Assembly (NCBI GenBank): GCA_965662745.1
Contig: CBFIJK010000005.1
Coordinates: forward strand, 1-64,000
Source of the DNA: Anianibacter sp965662745
GTDB taxonomy: Bacteria; Pseudomonadota; Alphaproteobacteria; Rhodobacterales; Rhodobacteraceae
DNA: 64,000 nt
Reading direction: 5' to 3'
How positions within the stretch are numbered: the stretch's first letter is position 1; every line of letters starts with the position of its first letter. The translations under genes were made by a program, and so were the position numbers. The notes under the pieces are model-generated. The model saw only the letters and a list, made by a program, of their open reading frames with translations, searched no databases and was not told where the DNA came from. Below are positions 7,807 through 17,300 of this stretch, one piece after another.

Positions 7807-9438
7807 ATGAAATCTCCATGGTGGATCGACCGGACCGGATACCAGATTTACCCGCGCAGCTTTCAGGATTCGAACGGCGACGGAGTCGGCGACATACAGG
7901 GGATCATCAACCGGCTGGACCACCTGTCGGACCTAGGGATTGGATTCATCTGGCTTTCGCCAGTCTATGCCTCGCCTATGGCGGACAATGGCTATGACAT
8001 TTCGAACTATCGCGAGATCGCGCCAGAATTCGGCACGCTCGCCGACATGGACGATCTGATCGCCGAGGCGCACAAACGCGACATTCGGATCGTCATGGAC
8101 CTTGTCGTCAACCACACCTCAGACGCGCATCCCTGGTTCGAAGAGTCCAAATCGAGCGCGTCCTCGGACAAACGCGACTGGTACATCTGGCGCGCGCCGG
8201 TGGACGGCGGACCGCCCTCGGATCAGCGGTCGTATTTCGGGGGTCCGGCATGGCGATTCTCGCCCGAGACGGGGATGTATTACCTCGCGCTCTTTACGCC
8301 CGAGCAGCCCGATCTCAACTGGGCGAATGCCGATATGCGGGCCGAGATCTGGGACATGATGCGCTGGTGGCTGGACCGCGGCATCGGCGGGTTCCGGATG
8401 GATGTGATCGACCATATCGGCAAGGACATCGACGCCAAGGTGCTGACCGACGGGCCGCTCCTTCACGACTACCTAAAGGAAATGCACCGCAAGGTTCTGG
8501 CAGGCCGCGACGTTCTGACCGTGGGCGAGGCGTGGTCGGCCAGCCTGGAAACCGCGCTTCTTTATACCGGGCGCGGGCGCGGCGAGCTCGACATGATGTT
8601 CCAGTTCGCCCATGTCACCGCGCTTTGGGGAAAAGGCGGCAAATGGGATCCCAAACCCTTCGATCTTCCGGCGATCAAACGGGTCTGGTCGGACTGGCAG
8701 CGCGCGCTTGAAGACGACGGGTGGAACGCGCTTTTCTGGGGCAATCACGACCTGCCCCGCGCGGTGTCGCGCTATGGCGATGATGGTGAGTATCGCGCCG
8801 CATCCGCCAAGGCTTTGGCGCTGGTGCTGCACCTGATGAAGGGCACGCCGTTTATCTATCAGGGCGACGAGATCGGGATGACCAACATCCGCTTCGACCG
8901 GATCGACCAGTTCCGCGATATCGAAACGCTGAACATGCACGCCGAGGCGCTAGAGGCCGGGCAGAGCGAGGCTGCTTTCCTTGCCGGCGCAAACGCCAAT
9001 GGGCGCGACAATGGCCGGACCCCGGTGCAGTGGGACAGCGGGCCGAATGCCGGGTTCACGGACGGCACACCCTGGATCGCGGTGAACGCGAACCATACCG
9101 AGATCAACGTGGAAGCCGACCGCGCCGACCCGGACGGCGTATTCGCCTTTCATCAAAAGCTGATCGGCCTGCGCAAGGGATCGGACCTGATCGTTCATGG
9201 TCGCTACGCGCCCGCACTCGAAGACCACCCGGCGCTCTGGGCCTATACGCGCCGCCATGACGGCGAGCGCGTGACCGTCATCGCGAACCTGTCGAGCGAG
9301 CCGGTGACAGAACCCCTGCCCGAAGACCTGCAAACGCAAGGCGAAACGCTGATCTTCACCCACGTGCCGCGCAGGGCGTTCGAGGCAGAAATCACCCTCG
9401 CCCCATGGGAAGCCGTCGCCTTCAAGACCGTCCCCTGA
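7807..9438 (+). CDS. GH13 alpha-glucosidase / oligo-1,6-glucosidase
   Basis: This 543-residue cytoplasmic glycoside hydrolase family 13 enzyme hydrolyses terminal alpha-glucosidic bonds of small oligosaccharides. The start WWIDRTGYQIYPRSFQDSNG is typical of the alpha-glucosidase/oligo-1,6-glucosidase branch. Catalytic residues are visible: nucleophile Asp199 in GFRMDVID, acid/base Glu241 in TVGEAWS, and Asp315 in WGNHDLPR. Region I appears as DLVVNHTSDAHPWF. No signal peptide is present. It is divergent from the DUF2252 gene; no sugar transporter lies next to it, so the physiological substrate is uncertain. Confidence 0.92.
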   Translation: MKSPWWIDRTGYQIYPRSFQDSNGDGVGDIQGIINRLDHLSDLGIGFIWLSPVYASPMADNGYDISNYREIAPEFGTLADMDDLIAEAHKRDIRIVMDLVVNHTSDAHPWFEESKSSASSDKRDWYIWRAPVDGGPPSDQRSYFGGPAWRFSPETGMYYLALFTPEQPDLNWANADMRAEIWDMMRWWLDRGIGGFRMDVIDHIGKDIDAKVLTDGPLLHDYLKEMHRKVLAGRDVLTVGEAWSASLETALLYTGRGRGELDMMFQFAHVTALWGKGGKWDPKPFDLPAIKRVWSDWQRALEDDGWNALFWGNHDLPRAVSRYGDDGEYRAASAKALALVLHLMKGTPFIYQGDEIGMTNIRFDRIDQFRDIETLNMHAEALEAGQSEAAFLAGANANGRDNGRTPVQWDSGPNAGFTDGTPWIAVNANHTEINVEADRADPDGVFAFHQKLIGLRKGSDLIVHGRYAPALEDHPALWAYTRRHDGERVTVIANLSSEPVTEPLPEDLQTQGETLIFTHVPRRAFEAEITLAPWEAVAFKTVP

Positions 9439-9486
9439 TCCACCCCGCGAAATTATCGCAAAGATTTTGGCTGCCAAACGACAGAA

Positions 9487-9531
9487 AATCCGCATTTACG
9501 GATTGACGCCCCCTGCCCCCCTTCATAAGGT
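9487..9531 (+). promoter_or_regulatory. ilvBN promoter with overlapping inverted repeat
   Basis: TTGACG (9503-9508), a 17-base spacer and TAAGGT (9526-9531) form a good sigma-70-type promoter about 30 bases before the leader peptide. The perfect inverted repeat AATCCG-N6-CGGATT (9487-9504) overlaps the first bases of the -35 element, so it could be an operator. The repeat-binding protein is unknown. Confidence 0.55.
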
Positions 9532-9560
9532 CCCGCGCACGGACAAAGGAGCCCGGCTGA

Positions 9561-9608
9561 ATGGCACGGATCGTAGTACTTGTAAGCGAAAGGCGCATGG
9601 GACGGTAA
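9561..9608 (+). CDS. ilvBN leader peptide (15 residues)
   Basis: The short frame reads MARIVVLVSERRMGR. Five successive codons encode Ile-Val-Val-Leu-Val, the three amino acids whose synthesis the downstream acetolactate synthase begins. A strong AAAGGAG lies nine bases before the ATG. The frame sits between the promoter and a terminator hairpin that precedes ilvB, which is the layout of classic ribosome-mediated attenuation. Stalling at these codons when charged branched-chain tRNAs are scarce would permit an alternative RNA fold and readthrough. Confidence 0.85.
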   Translation: MARIVVLVSERRMGR

Positions 9609-9632
9609 CGTAACCCTTCTCGTACCTCATGC

Positions 9633-9660
9633 GCCCCCGATCACCCTCGGGGGCTTTTTT
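9633..9660 (+). terminator. Attenuator terminator of the ilvBN leader
   Basis: GCCCCCGA (9633-9640) pairs with TCGGGGGC (9647-9654) around a six-base loop and is followed by six T residues. It lies 24 bases after the leader stop codon and 36 bases before ilvB. GGCGCATG (9592-9599), inside the leader peptide gene, can pair with CATGCGCC (9628-9635), which takes three bases of the terminator stem. That is a plausible antiterminator. Confidence 0.82.
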
Positions 9661-9695
9661 ATGTCCAGACAGACGCGTGTAGACGGAGCAAACAG

Positions 9696-11456
9696 ATGAC
9701 ACGTCAAATGACCGGAGCGAAAATGGTGGTTCAGGCCCTGAGGGATCAGGGTGTGGACACGGTATTCGGATATCCCGGCGGTGCCGTCCTACCGATCTAC
9801 GACGAGATTTTTCAGCAGAACGATATCCGGCACATCCTTGTCCGCCACGAGCAGGGCGCGGTTCACGCGGCCGAAGGCTATGCGCGGTCCACCGGCAACC
9901 CCGGCGTCGTTCTGGTGACCTCTGGCCCCGGCGCGACGAACGCCGTGACGGGCCTGACCGATGCCTTGATGGATTCGATCCCGATCGTCGTGCTGACCGG
10001 GCAGGTCCCGACCTTCATGATCGGGACCGATGCCTTCCAAGAGGCGGACACCGTCGGCATTACCCGGCCCTGCACCAAGCATAACTGGCTGGTGAAGGAT
10101 ACAGCGCGGCTGGCGGATACCATCCACCAGGCGTTCCATGTCGCCAAGTCGGGCCGTCCCGGCCCGGTTCTGGTCGACATCCCCAAGGACGTGCAGTTCG
10201 CCAATGCCGACTATGTCCCGCCCGCAAAGGCCAAGACGTCGCATTACCAGCCCCGCATGAAGGGCGACCCCGAGGCGATCAAGGCTCTGGTCGAGATGAT
10301 CGAAAAGGCCGAGCGCCCGGTTTTCTACACCGGCGGCGGCGTTATCAATTCTGGCGACGCGGCAAGCCAGCTTCTGCGCGAGCTGGTCGATGGCACCGGC
10401 TTCCCCATCACCTCGACGCTGATGGGCCTAGGCGCCTATCCGGCGAGCGGGAAAAGCTGGCTTGGGATGCTGGGAATGCACGGCCTCTACGAAGCGAACC
10501 TTGCGATGCATGGCTGCGATCTTATGATCAATATCGGCGCGCGCTTCGATGACAGGATCACCGGGCGCCTGCAGGATTTCTCGCCGGGTTCGAAGAAGGT
10601 GCATATCGACATCGACCCGTCGTCGATCAACAAGGTCATCCATGTCGATGTCCCGATCATCGGCGATGTCGCGCATGTCCTCGAAGACGTGCTGCGCCTG
10701 TGGAAAGCAGGCGGTCGCAAGACCAATGCCGAGGGCCTCAAGAAGTGGTGGGCGTTGATCGATGAATGGAAAAGCGTCGACTGTCTGAGCTATCGCAACT
10801 CCGAAAAGACGATCAAACCGCAATATGCGCTGGAACGACTTGAGGCGCTGACCAAGGATCATCCAAGCCGTTACATCTCGACCGAGGTGGGCCAGCACCA
10901 GATGTGGGCCGCGCAATACCTTGGCTTTGAGGATCCGAACCGCTGGATGACCAGCGGCGGGCTGGGCACGATGGGCTATGGCTTTCCGGCCTCTATCGGT
11001 GTGCAGGTCGCGCACCCCGACGCGCTTGTGATCAACGTCGCGGGCGAAGCGTCCTGGCTGATGAACATGCAGGAAATGGGAACGGCGGTGCAGTACCGTC
11101 TGCCCGTCAAGCAGTTCATCCTCAATAACGAACGTCTGGGCATGGTCCGCCAGTGGCAGGAGCTTTTGCACGGCGAGCGCTATTCGCATTCGTGGTCTGA
11201 GTCGCTTCCCGATTTCGTCAAGCTTGCCGAGGCGTTCGGCGCCAAGGGCATCCTGTGCGACAACCCCGACGATCTGGACGAGGCGATCAAGGAAATGCTC
11301 GCCTATGACGGGCCGGTGATCTTCGACTGCCTCGTGGAAAAGCATGAAAACTGCTTCCCCATGATTCCGTCGGGCGAGCCGCACAACAAGATGATCATGG
11401 GCGAGAACGTCGACACGAAGACCGCGATCAAGACCGGCGGCGCGGTGCTGGTGTAA
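9696..11456 (+). CDS. ilvB: Acetolactate synthase large (catalytic) subunit
   Basis: This thiamine diphosphate enzyme condenses two pyruvates, or pyruvate and 2-oxobutyrate, at the first common step of Val/Leu/Ile synthesis. The 586 residues show the N-terminal Pyr domain (FGYPGGAVLPIYDEIF, then RHEQGAVHAAEGYAR with the catalytic Glu), a central FAD-binding domain, and a C-terminal PP domain (GLGTMGYGFPASIG; NNERLGMVRQWQEL). Length matches the family. It follows the leader/attenuator and precedes the regulatory subunit by 45 bases, so it is the first structural gene of an ilvBN operon. Confidence 0.97.
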   Translation: MTRQMTGAKMVVQALRDQGVDTVFGYPGGAVLPIYDEIFQQNDIRHILVRHEQGAVHAAEGYARSTGNPGVVLVTSGPGATNAVTGLTDALMDSIPIVVLTGQVPTFMIGTDAFQEADTVGITRPCTKHNWLVKDTARLADTIHQAFHVAKSGRPGPVLVDIPKDVQFANADYVPPAKAKTSHYQPRMKGDPEAIKALVEMIEKAERPVFYTGGGVINSGDAASQLLRELVDGTGFPITSTLMGLGAYPASGKSWLGMLGMHGLYEANLAMHGCDLMINIGARFDDRITGRLQDFSPGSKKVHIDIDPSSINKVIHVDVPIIGDVAHVLEDVLRLWKAGGRKTNAEGLKKWWALIDEWKSVDCLSYRNSEKTIKPQYALERLEALTKDHPSRYISTEVGQHQMWAAQYLGFEDPNRWMTSGGLGTMGYGFPASIGVQVAHPDALVINVAGEASWLMNMQEMGTAVQYRLPVKQFILNNERLGMVRQWQELLHGERYSHSWSESLPDFVKLAEAFGAKGILCDNPDDLDEAIKEMLAYDGPVIFDCLVEKHENCFPMIPSGEPHNKMIMGENVDTKTAIKTGGAVLV

Positions 11457-11501
11457 ACCAGCCCGCCCCACCCAAGACCCTGGACCGAGAAGAAGAGTGC
11501 C

Positions 11502-12065
11502 ATGACTGACCTGAACATCAAGAAAGGCGCGTCGAAGCATTCCGCCTACGATCTGCGCGATCCCAATGCTTCGGCCGAAGAACGCCATACGCTGGCCGTT
11601 CTGGTGGAAAACGAACCCGGCGTTCTGGCGCGGGTGATCGGGCTGTTCTCGGGTCGGGGCTATAACATCGAAAGCCTGACGGTGGCCGAGGTCGATCACA
11701 CCGGCCACCGCTCTCGCATCACCATCGTGACCACCGGCACGCCTGCCGTGATCGAACAGATCAAGGCGCAGCTTGGCCGCATCGTCGTCGTTTATGACGT
11801 CCACGATCTGACGGTCGAGGGCCCATCGGTGGAACGAGAGCTTGCGCTTTTCAAGGTCGCGGGCGAAGGCAACGACCGGATCGAGGCGCTGCGCCTCGCC
11901 GAGATCTTCCGCGCCAACGTTGTGGATTCCACCCTGAAAAGCTTTGTCTTCGAGATGACCGGCCCGCCCCACAAGATCGACGCCTTTGCCGATCTCATGC
12001 GCCCGCTTGGCCTTGTCGAAGTCGCGCGCACCGGTGTCGCGGCCCTGTCGCGCGGGCCCGAATAA
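11502..12065 (+). CDS. ilvN: Acetolactate synthase small (regulatory) subunit
   Basis: The 187-residue regulatory subunit stimulates IlvB and gives valine feedback inhibition. The ACT domain begins near residue 27 (HTLAVLVENEPGVLARVIGL) with the FSGRGYNIESLTVAEVDH motif, and the C-terminal ALS_ss domain carries RELALFKV. An N-terminal extension of about 25 residues precedes the ACT domain. It follows ilvB in the same operon, and the next gene starts three bases after its stop codon. Confidence 0.96.
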   Translation: MTDLNIKKGASKHSAYDLRDPNASAEERHTLAVLVENEPGVLARVIGLFSGRGYNIESLTVAEVDHTGHRSRITIVTTGTPAVIEQIKAQLGRIVVVYDVHDLTVEGPSVERELALFKVAGEGNDRIEALRLAEIFRANVVDSTLKSFVFEMTGPPHKIDAFADLMRPLGLVEVARTGVAALSRGPE

Positions 12066-12068
12066 GGC

Positions 12069-13181
12069 GTGACAGACACCCCGTTCGAGATTTTCCTCGC
12101 CGCGCCTCCGGGGCTTGAAGGCGCGCTGGCGGACGAGGCGCGCGCGGCGGGCTTTGATGCACCAAGCCCCGTGCCTGGCGGCGTCACGACCACGGGTGAC
12201 TGGCCTGAAGTCTGGCGCGCGAACCTGACCTTGCGCGGCGCAGGCCGGGTGCTGGCGCGCATCGGCGGCTTTCCGGTCTTCCACCTGGCGCAACTCGACA
12301 AACGCGCACGGAAGTTTCCTTGGGCCGACATCCTGCGCCCCGATGTGCCCGTGAAGGTTGAGGCGGTCTGCCGCCGATCCAAGATCTACCATGCGGGCGC
12401 AGCGACGCAGAGGGTGGAAACCGCGATCACCGAAACGCTGGGCGCGCCGATCTCGGATGAGGGTTCGCTGCGCCTTCTGGTGCGGATCGAAGACAACTTC
12501 TGCTCCTTCAGCATCGACACATCCGGCGCACCGCTGCACCGGCGCGGATTCAAGGAACAGGTGGGCAAGGCCCCCATGCGCGAAACCCTCGCCGCGTTGT
12601 TCCTGCGGCAAGCGGGATACGACGGGACAGAGCCGGTGCTCGATCCAATGTGCGGATCCGGCACGTTCCCTATCGAGGCGGCAGAGATCGCGGGCGGCTT
12701 TCTTCCGGGCCGCGCTCGCGCATTCGATTTCGAGCGTCTCGCCAGCTTTGATCCAGACGCATTCCAGCGCATCAGGGGCAGTCAGACCGGCAAGCCGCCG
12801 TCCCTTCGATTCTATGGATACGACCGCGATCAGGGTGCGATCCAGGGCGCGACGGCCAATGCAGAACGCGCGGGGGTCTCAGGGAGCGTAACGTTCGCCT
12901 GCCAACCCATCAGCGCGCTGGAGCGGCCCGACGGCCCACCCGGCCTTGTCATCGTGAATCCGCCCTACGGCGCGCGGATCGGCAATCGAAAGCTGCTCTT
13001 CGCGCTCTATGGTTCTTTGGGTGAGGTGCTGCGCAGCCGCTTCTCGGGCTGGCGCGCGGCGATCATCACGAGCGATGCGGGCCTTGCGAAATCGACCGGC
13101 CTGCCGTTCAAACCGCCCGGACCAGCGGTGTCGCACGGACCGCTGAAGATCACGCTTTGGCAGACGGGGACGCTTTCATGA
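12069..13181 (+). CDS. THUMP-domain class I RNA methyltransferase (RlmL/YpsC-like)
   Basis: The 370-residue protein combines an N-terminal THUMP RNA-binding region (about residues 50-160) with a Rossmann methyltransferase domain. The SAM site is near DPMCGSGTFPIEAAEIA (about residues 194-210) and the catalytic motif IV is VNPPYG (about 297-302), typical of N2-guanine or N6-adenine methylation of rRNA. The closest family is the YpsC / N-terminal half of RlmL group that methylates 23S rRNA. It starts at GTG 12069, three bases after ilvN, and its stop overlaps the galM start, so it lies in the ilv transcript. Confidence 0.88.
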   Translation: MTDTPFEIFLAAPPGLEGALADEARAAGFDAPSPVPGGVTTTGDWPEVWRANLTLRGAGRVLARIGGFPVFHLAQLDKRARKFPWADILRPDVPVKVEAVCRRSKIYHAGAATQRVETAITETLGAPISDEGSLRLLVRIEDNFCSFSIDTSGAPLHRRGFKEQVGKAPMRETLAALFLRQAGYDGTEPVLDPMCGSGTFPIEAAEIAGGFLPGRARAFDFERLASFDPDAFQRIRGSQTGKPPSLRFYGYDRDQGAIQGATANAERAGVSGSVTFACQPISALERPDGPPGLVIVNPPYGARIGNRKLLFALYGSLGEVLRSRFSGWRAAIITSDAGLAKSTGLPFKPPGPAVSHGPLKITLWQTGTLS

Positions 13182-14149
13182 CGACGATTGGCACACATCA
13201 CGACGGAACGCCCATCGAGGCCGTGACGCTGGAGAATGGGCATCTAAGCGCGCGCATCCTGACCTACGGGGCGGTGATCCACCGGCTGGTCTACATACCG
13301 CTGGACCGTCCGGTCATCGTGTCCGCATCCGATCCGCTGTCGCCGCCCGACGCGCTGAAATACGCGGGCGCATTGGTGGGGCGGTTCGCGAACCGGATCG
13401 GCGGCGGGCGGTTTACCGTTGATGGAAAGACCTTTCAGACCGACCAGAACGAGAATGACAGCACGACACTGCATGGCGGATCGGACGGCCTGCATTGCCG
13501 CAACTGGACGCTGGACGAGGCTGGCGCGGATTTCGTCACCCTCAGCCATGCGCTTCCCGATGGTCATATGGGCTTTCCGGGTGAGGCGCGGCTGCGCGTG
13601 ACCTACCGGCTGGACGGTTCGGCGCTGGATATGCGCGCAGTGGCAGAGGTGTCGGCCCCCGGCCCGATCAGCCTGGCGCAGCACGCCTATTTCAACCTTT
13701 CGGGCGGCGGCGACGTGGCGGGGCATTCCGTCCGTATTGATGCGGCGCATTACCTCCCGGTGGATGCGCAGAAGGTGCCGCTTGGACACAAGGCACCGGT
13801 TGACGGCACCGCGTTCGACTTCCGCAGCGTGCGCCCCTTGGGCGATGCCGCGCCGGATCATAACTTCTGCCTGTCAGATAGCCCGCAACCCCTGCGTCCG
13901 GTCGCCTGGGTCTCAACCGATGACCTTGCGATGACCGTCGAGACGACAGAGCCGGGACTGCAATTTTATGACGGCGCGCATCTGGGCGGCGCACCCGGCG
14001 CCGATGGCGTCGCCCTGCCCCAGCGCGCCGGGATGGCACTGGAAACCCAAAGCTGGCCCGACGCGCCAAACCAGCCCGCGTTTCCGAACGCGATCCTGAG
14101 GCCAGGCGAGACTTACGAAAACCACACCCGCTACGTCTTCGGCCAATAA
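13178..14149 (+). CDS. galM: Aldose 1-epimerase (galactose mutarotase)
   Basis: The product interconverts alpha and beta anomers of aldoses. The 323-residue protein shows YGAVIHRL near the N-terminus, GRFANRIGGGRF with substrate Arg, the LHGG-like TTLHGGSDGLH motif, a catalytic His in SLAQHAYFNLSG, and the DHNFCL segment. The start at ATG 13178 overlaps the preceding stop codon (ATGA). A 7-codon longer start is possible but lacks support. It is the last gene before the terminator hairpin at 14148-14172. Confidence 0.93.
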   Translation: MTTIGTHHDGTPIEAVTLENGHLSARILTYGAVIHRLVYIPLDRPVIVSASDPLSPPDALKYAGALVGRFANRIGGGRFTVDGKTFQTDQNENDSTTLHGGSDGLHCRNWTLDEAGADFVTLSHALPDGHMGFPGEARLRVTYRLDGSALDMRAVAEVSAPGPISLAQHAYFNLSGGGDVAGHSVRIDAAHYLPVDAQKVPLGHKAPVDGTAFDFRSVRPLGDAAPDHNFCLSDSPQPLRPVAWVSTDDLAMTVETTEPGLQFYDGAHLGGAPGADGVALPQRAGMALETQSWPDAPNQPAFPNAILRPGETYENHTRYVFGQ

Positions 14150-14172
14150 AAAGGGGCCCCCGAAGGGGCCCC
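14148..14172 (-). terminator. Strong intrinsic terminator for nrdJ (UUCG loop)
   Basis: Read on the minus strand, GGGGCCCC, loop TTCG, GGGGCCCC and five T residues form a textbook terminator 166 bases past the nrdJ stop codon. The stem could also stop galM transcripts from the other side, but there is no T run on that strand. Confidence 0.75.
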
Positions 14173-14338
14173 AAGTTTCGCTGATCAGGCTCATGTCTGT
14201 ACCGCCCGGTTTTCTGCCTGCGGCCTGACCCGCGTCAGGGGCGAGCGCACCCGCCCCGTGTAAAGGTGGGAAGGCCTTGAAAGAACCAGCCCACCCTATT
14301 CGACAGCGGCGCACCCGAAGATGCGCCGCCGAATTCCG

Positions 14339-17300
14339 TTAGCTACACCCCGACGTTCCGCCGCAGGTGTTGCACTTCATGCAGGTGCCGTTGCGCACCA
14401 GCGTGTAGTTGCCGCATTCGCCGCAGGCCTCGCCCTCGTAACCCTGCATCTTGGCCTTTGTGCGCGGATCGACCGCGACCGTGCCGCTGGCCAGCGCCGT
14501 CCCCGCCGTGCGCGTTTCCGGCACGATGGACTGAAGCGATGCAACCGGATCGTTTGCATCCAGCGCCACCGCCTGGGACTGACCGCCGCGCAGGACGACA
14601 AGCTCATGCGGCACGCGCTTGCGCAGATACCCGGTCGAGGCGACCTGCTTCAGGACCTCGATGGGCGACTGGCCGCCCGAATTGGGCACCTCGGTGAAGT
14701 TGCGCACGCCTTCTTCCTCGCCGCGGCCCAGATCATCGAAGGACGCGCCTTCGGGCTTCACATGGGCCAGATCGGTGCGGTCGAGATAGCTGACCGCCAG
14801 TTCGCGGAAGATGTAGTCGAGGATCGACGTGGCGTTCTTGATGCTGTCATTGCCCTGCACCATGCCCGCTGGTTCGAACTTGGTGAAGGTGAAGGCGTCA
14901 ACGAATTCCTCAAGCGGCACACCGTACTGAAGCCCGACCGACACCGCGATGGCGAAGTTGTTCATCATCGCGCGGAAACCGGCGCCTTCCTTGTGCATGT
15001 CGATGAAGATCTCGCCAAGCTGGCCGTCCTCGTATTCGCCCGTGCGCAGGTAGACCTTGTGACCGCCGACATTGGCCTTCTGGGTATAGCCGCGGCGGCG
15101 CTGCGGCATCTTCTCGCGCTCGCGCGAGATGACTTCCTTGATAATGACCTTCTCGATGATCTTCTCGGCCAGAACCTTGGCTTTTTCATCGGTCGAGCCA
15201 GTGGCGAGCACCTCTTCTGCCTCTTCGTCGTCCTCGACGAGGCTGGCTGCGAGCGGCTGCGACAGCTTGGACCCGTCACGATAGAGCGCGTTCGCCTTGG
15301 TGCCGAGCGACCAGGACAGCTCATACGCGGCCTGGCAATCCTCGATGGTGGCATCGTTGGGCATGTTGATCGTCTTGGAGATCGCGCCCGAGATGAAGGA
15401 CTGCGCAGCGGCCATCATGTGGATGTGGCTGCCCACCGACAGGAAGCGCTTGCCCTTCTTGCCGCAGGGGTTGGCGCAATCGAAGATGTGGTAGTGCTCG
15501 GGGTCGAGATGCGGCGCGCCTTCCAGCGTCATGGTTCCGCAGACGTGATCGTTCGCCGCTTCGATGGCTTCCTTGGTGAAGCCGAGGTGGCGCAGAAGAT
15601 CAAAGGTCGGATCGGCCAGCTTTTCGGCCGGGATCCCCAGCGTCTCGCGGCAGAACGCCTCGCCCAGCGTCCACTGGTTGAACACGAAGCGGATGTCGAA
15701 GGCCGAGGGCAGCGCCGTTTCGATCTTCTCGATCTCGGCGGGGCCAAAACCGTGGCCCATCAGCGAGGTGTGGTTGATCCCGCCTGCATTGCCGATCGTT
15801 CCGTGACCGACGGCGTAGGAAATGATCTCTTCGATCTGGGAGGACGTATATCCGATCTTCTCGAGCGCCGCTGGCACCGAGCGGTTGATGATCTTGAAAT
15901 AGCCACCGCCCGCGAGCTTCTTGAACTTCACCAGCGCGAAGTCCGGTTCGATGCCGGTCGTGTCGCAATCCATGACAAGTCCGATCGTGCCCGTGGGCGC
16001 GATGACGCTTGTCTGGGCATTGCGGAACCCGTGTTCCTCACCCATGCGCAGGGCCTCGTCCCAGCTGGCCTTGGCCAGCTCGACAAGCCGCTTGTCGGGG
16101 CAGTTGGCGTGGTCCAGAGCGACCGGCTTGACCGCAAGGTCCTCGTAGCCGTCCGTCTTGCCATAGGCCGCCGTGCGGTGATTACGGATCACGCGCAGCA
16201 TGTGCTTGGCGTTGCGCTTGTAGCCTGCGAAGGGCCCAAGCTCTCCAGCGATCTCGGCAGAGGTCGCGTAGGAAGTGCCGGTCATGATCGCGGTCAGGGC
16301 ACCGCAGAGCGCGCGGCCCTCGTCACTGTCATAGCCGTGACCCATGTTCATCAGCAGGCCGCCGATATTGGCATAGCCCAGACCAAGCGTGCGGAAGTCA
16401 TAGCTGAGCTGCGCGATTTCCTTCGACGGGAACTGCGCCATGGTCACCGAGATTTCCAGCGTCAGCGTCCAGAGTCGCGTGGCGTGCATGTACTCTTCGA
16501 CCTGGAACTCGCTATTCCGGTAGAAGGTCAAGAGGTTCATCGACGCCAGGTTACAGGCGGTATCGTCAAGGAACATGTATTCCGAGCACGGGTTCGAGCC
16601 GCGGATCGCGCCGTCTTCGGGGCAGGTGTGCCAGGCGTTCACGGTGTCGTGGAACTGGATGCCGGGATCGGCGCAGGCCCAGGCGGCGTGGCCGATCTGT
16701 TCCCACAAATCGCGCGCCTTGATGGTCTTGGCGACCTTGCCGTCGACGCGGCGGATCAGTTCCCAGTCGGCATCTTCGCGCACGGCCTTGAGGAAGGCAT
16801 CGGTGACGCGGACCGAGTTGTTGGAATTCTGGCCGGAGACGGACGCGTAGGCCTCGGAATCCCAGTCGGTGTCGTAGGTCGGGAACTCGATCGAGGCATA
16901 GCCCTGCCGCGCGTATTGCAGCACGCGGTTCACATAGGTCTCGGGGATCGCGTTCTTCTTGGCCGATTTGATGGCGGCTTTCAGCGCGTCGTTCACCTTG
17001 GGATCGGTCGCACCGTCTTCAGAGCCGTCAAAGGTGCGGATCGCGGCAAAGATCTCGTTCAGCTTCTGCTCGTGCATCTTCGAGCCGGCGACGAGGCTGG
17101 CGACCTTCTGCTCTTCCTTCACCTTCCAGTTGATGAAGTCCTCGATATCGGGGTGGTCGGCGTCACAGATGACCATCTTGGCCGCCCGGCGCGTGGTGCC
17201 GCCCGACTTGATCGCGCCGGCTGCCCGGTCACCGATCTTGAGAAAGCCCATCAGGCCCGACGACTTGCCGCCGCCCGACAGGCTTTCGCCTTCACCGCGC

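Noticed and set aside
10428..12611. A 727-codon frame on the minus strand opposite ilvB, ilvN and the methyltransferase gene
   Set aside because: It spans three well-supported genes antisense, has low-complexity Arg/His-rich composition and no known domain.
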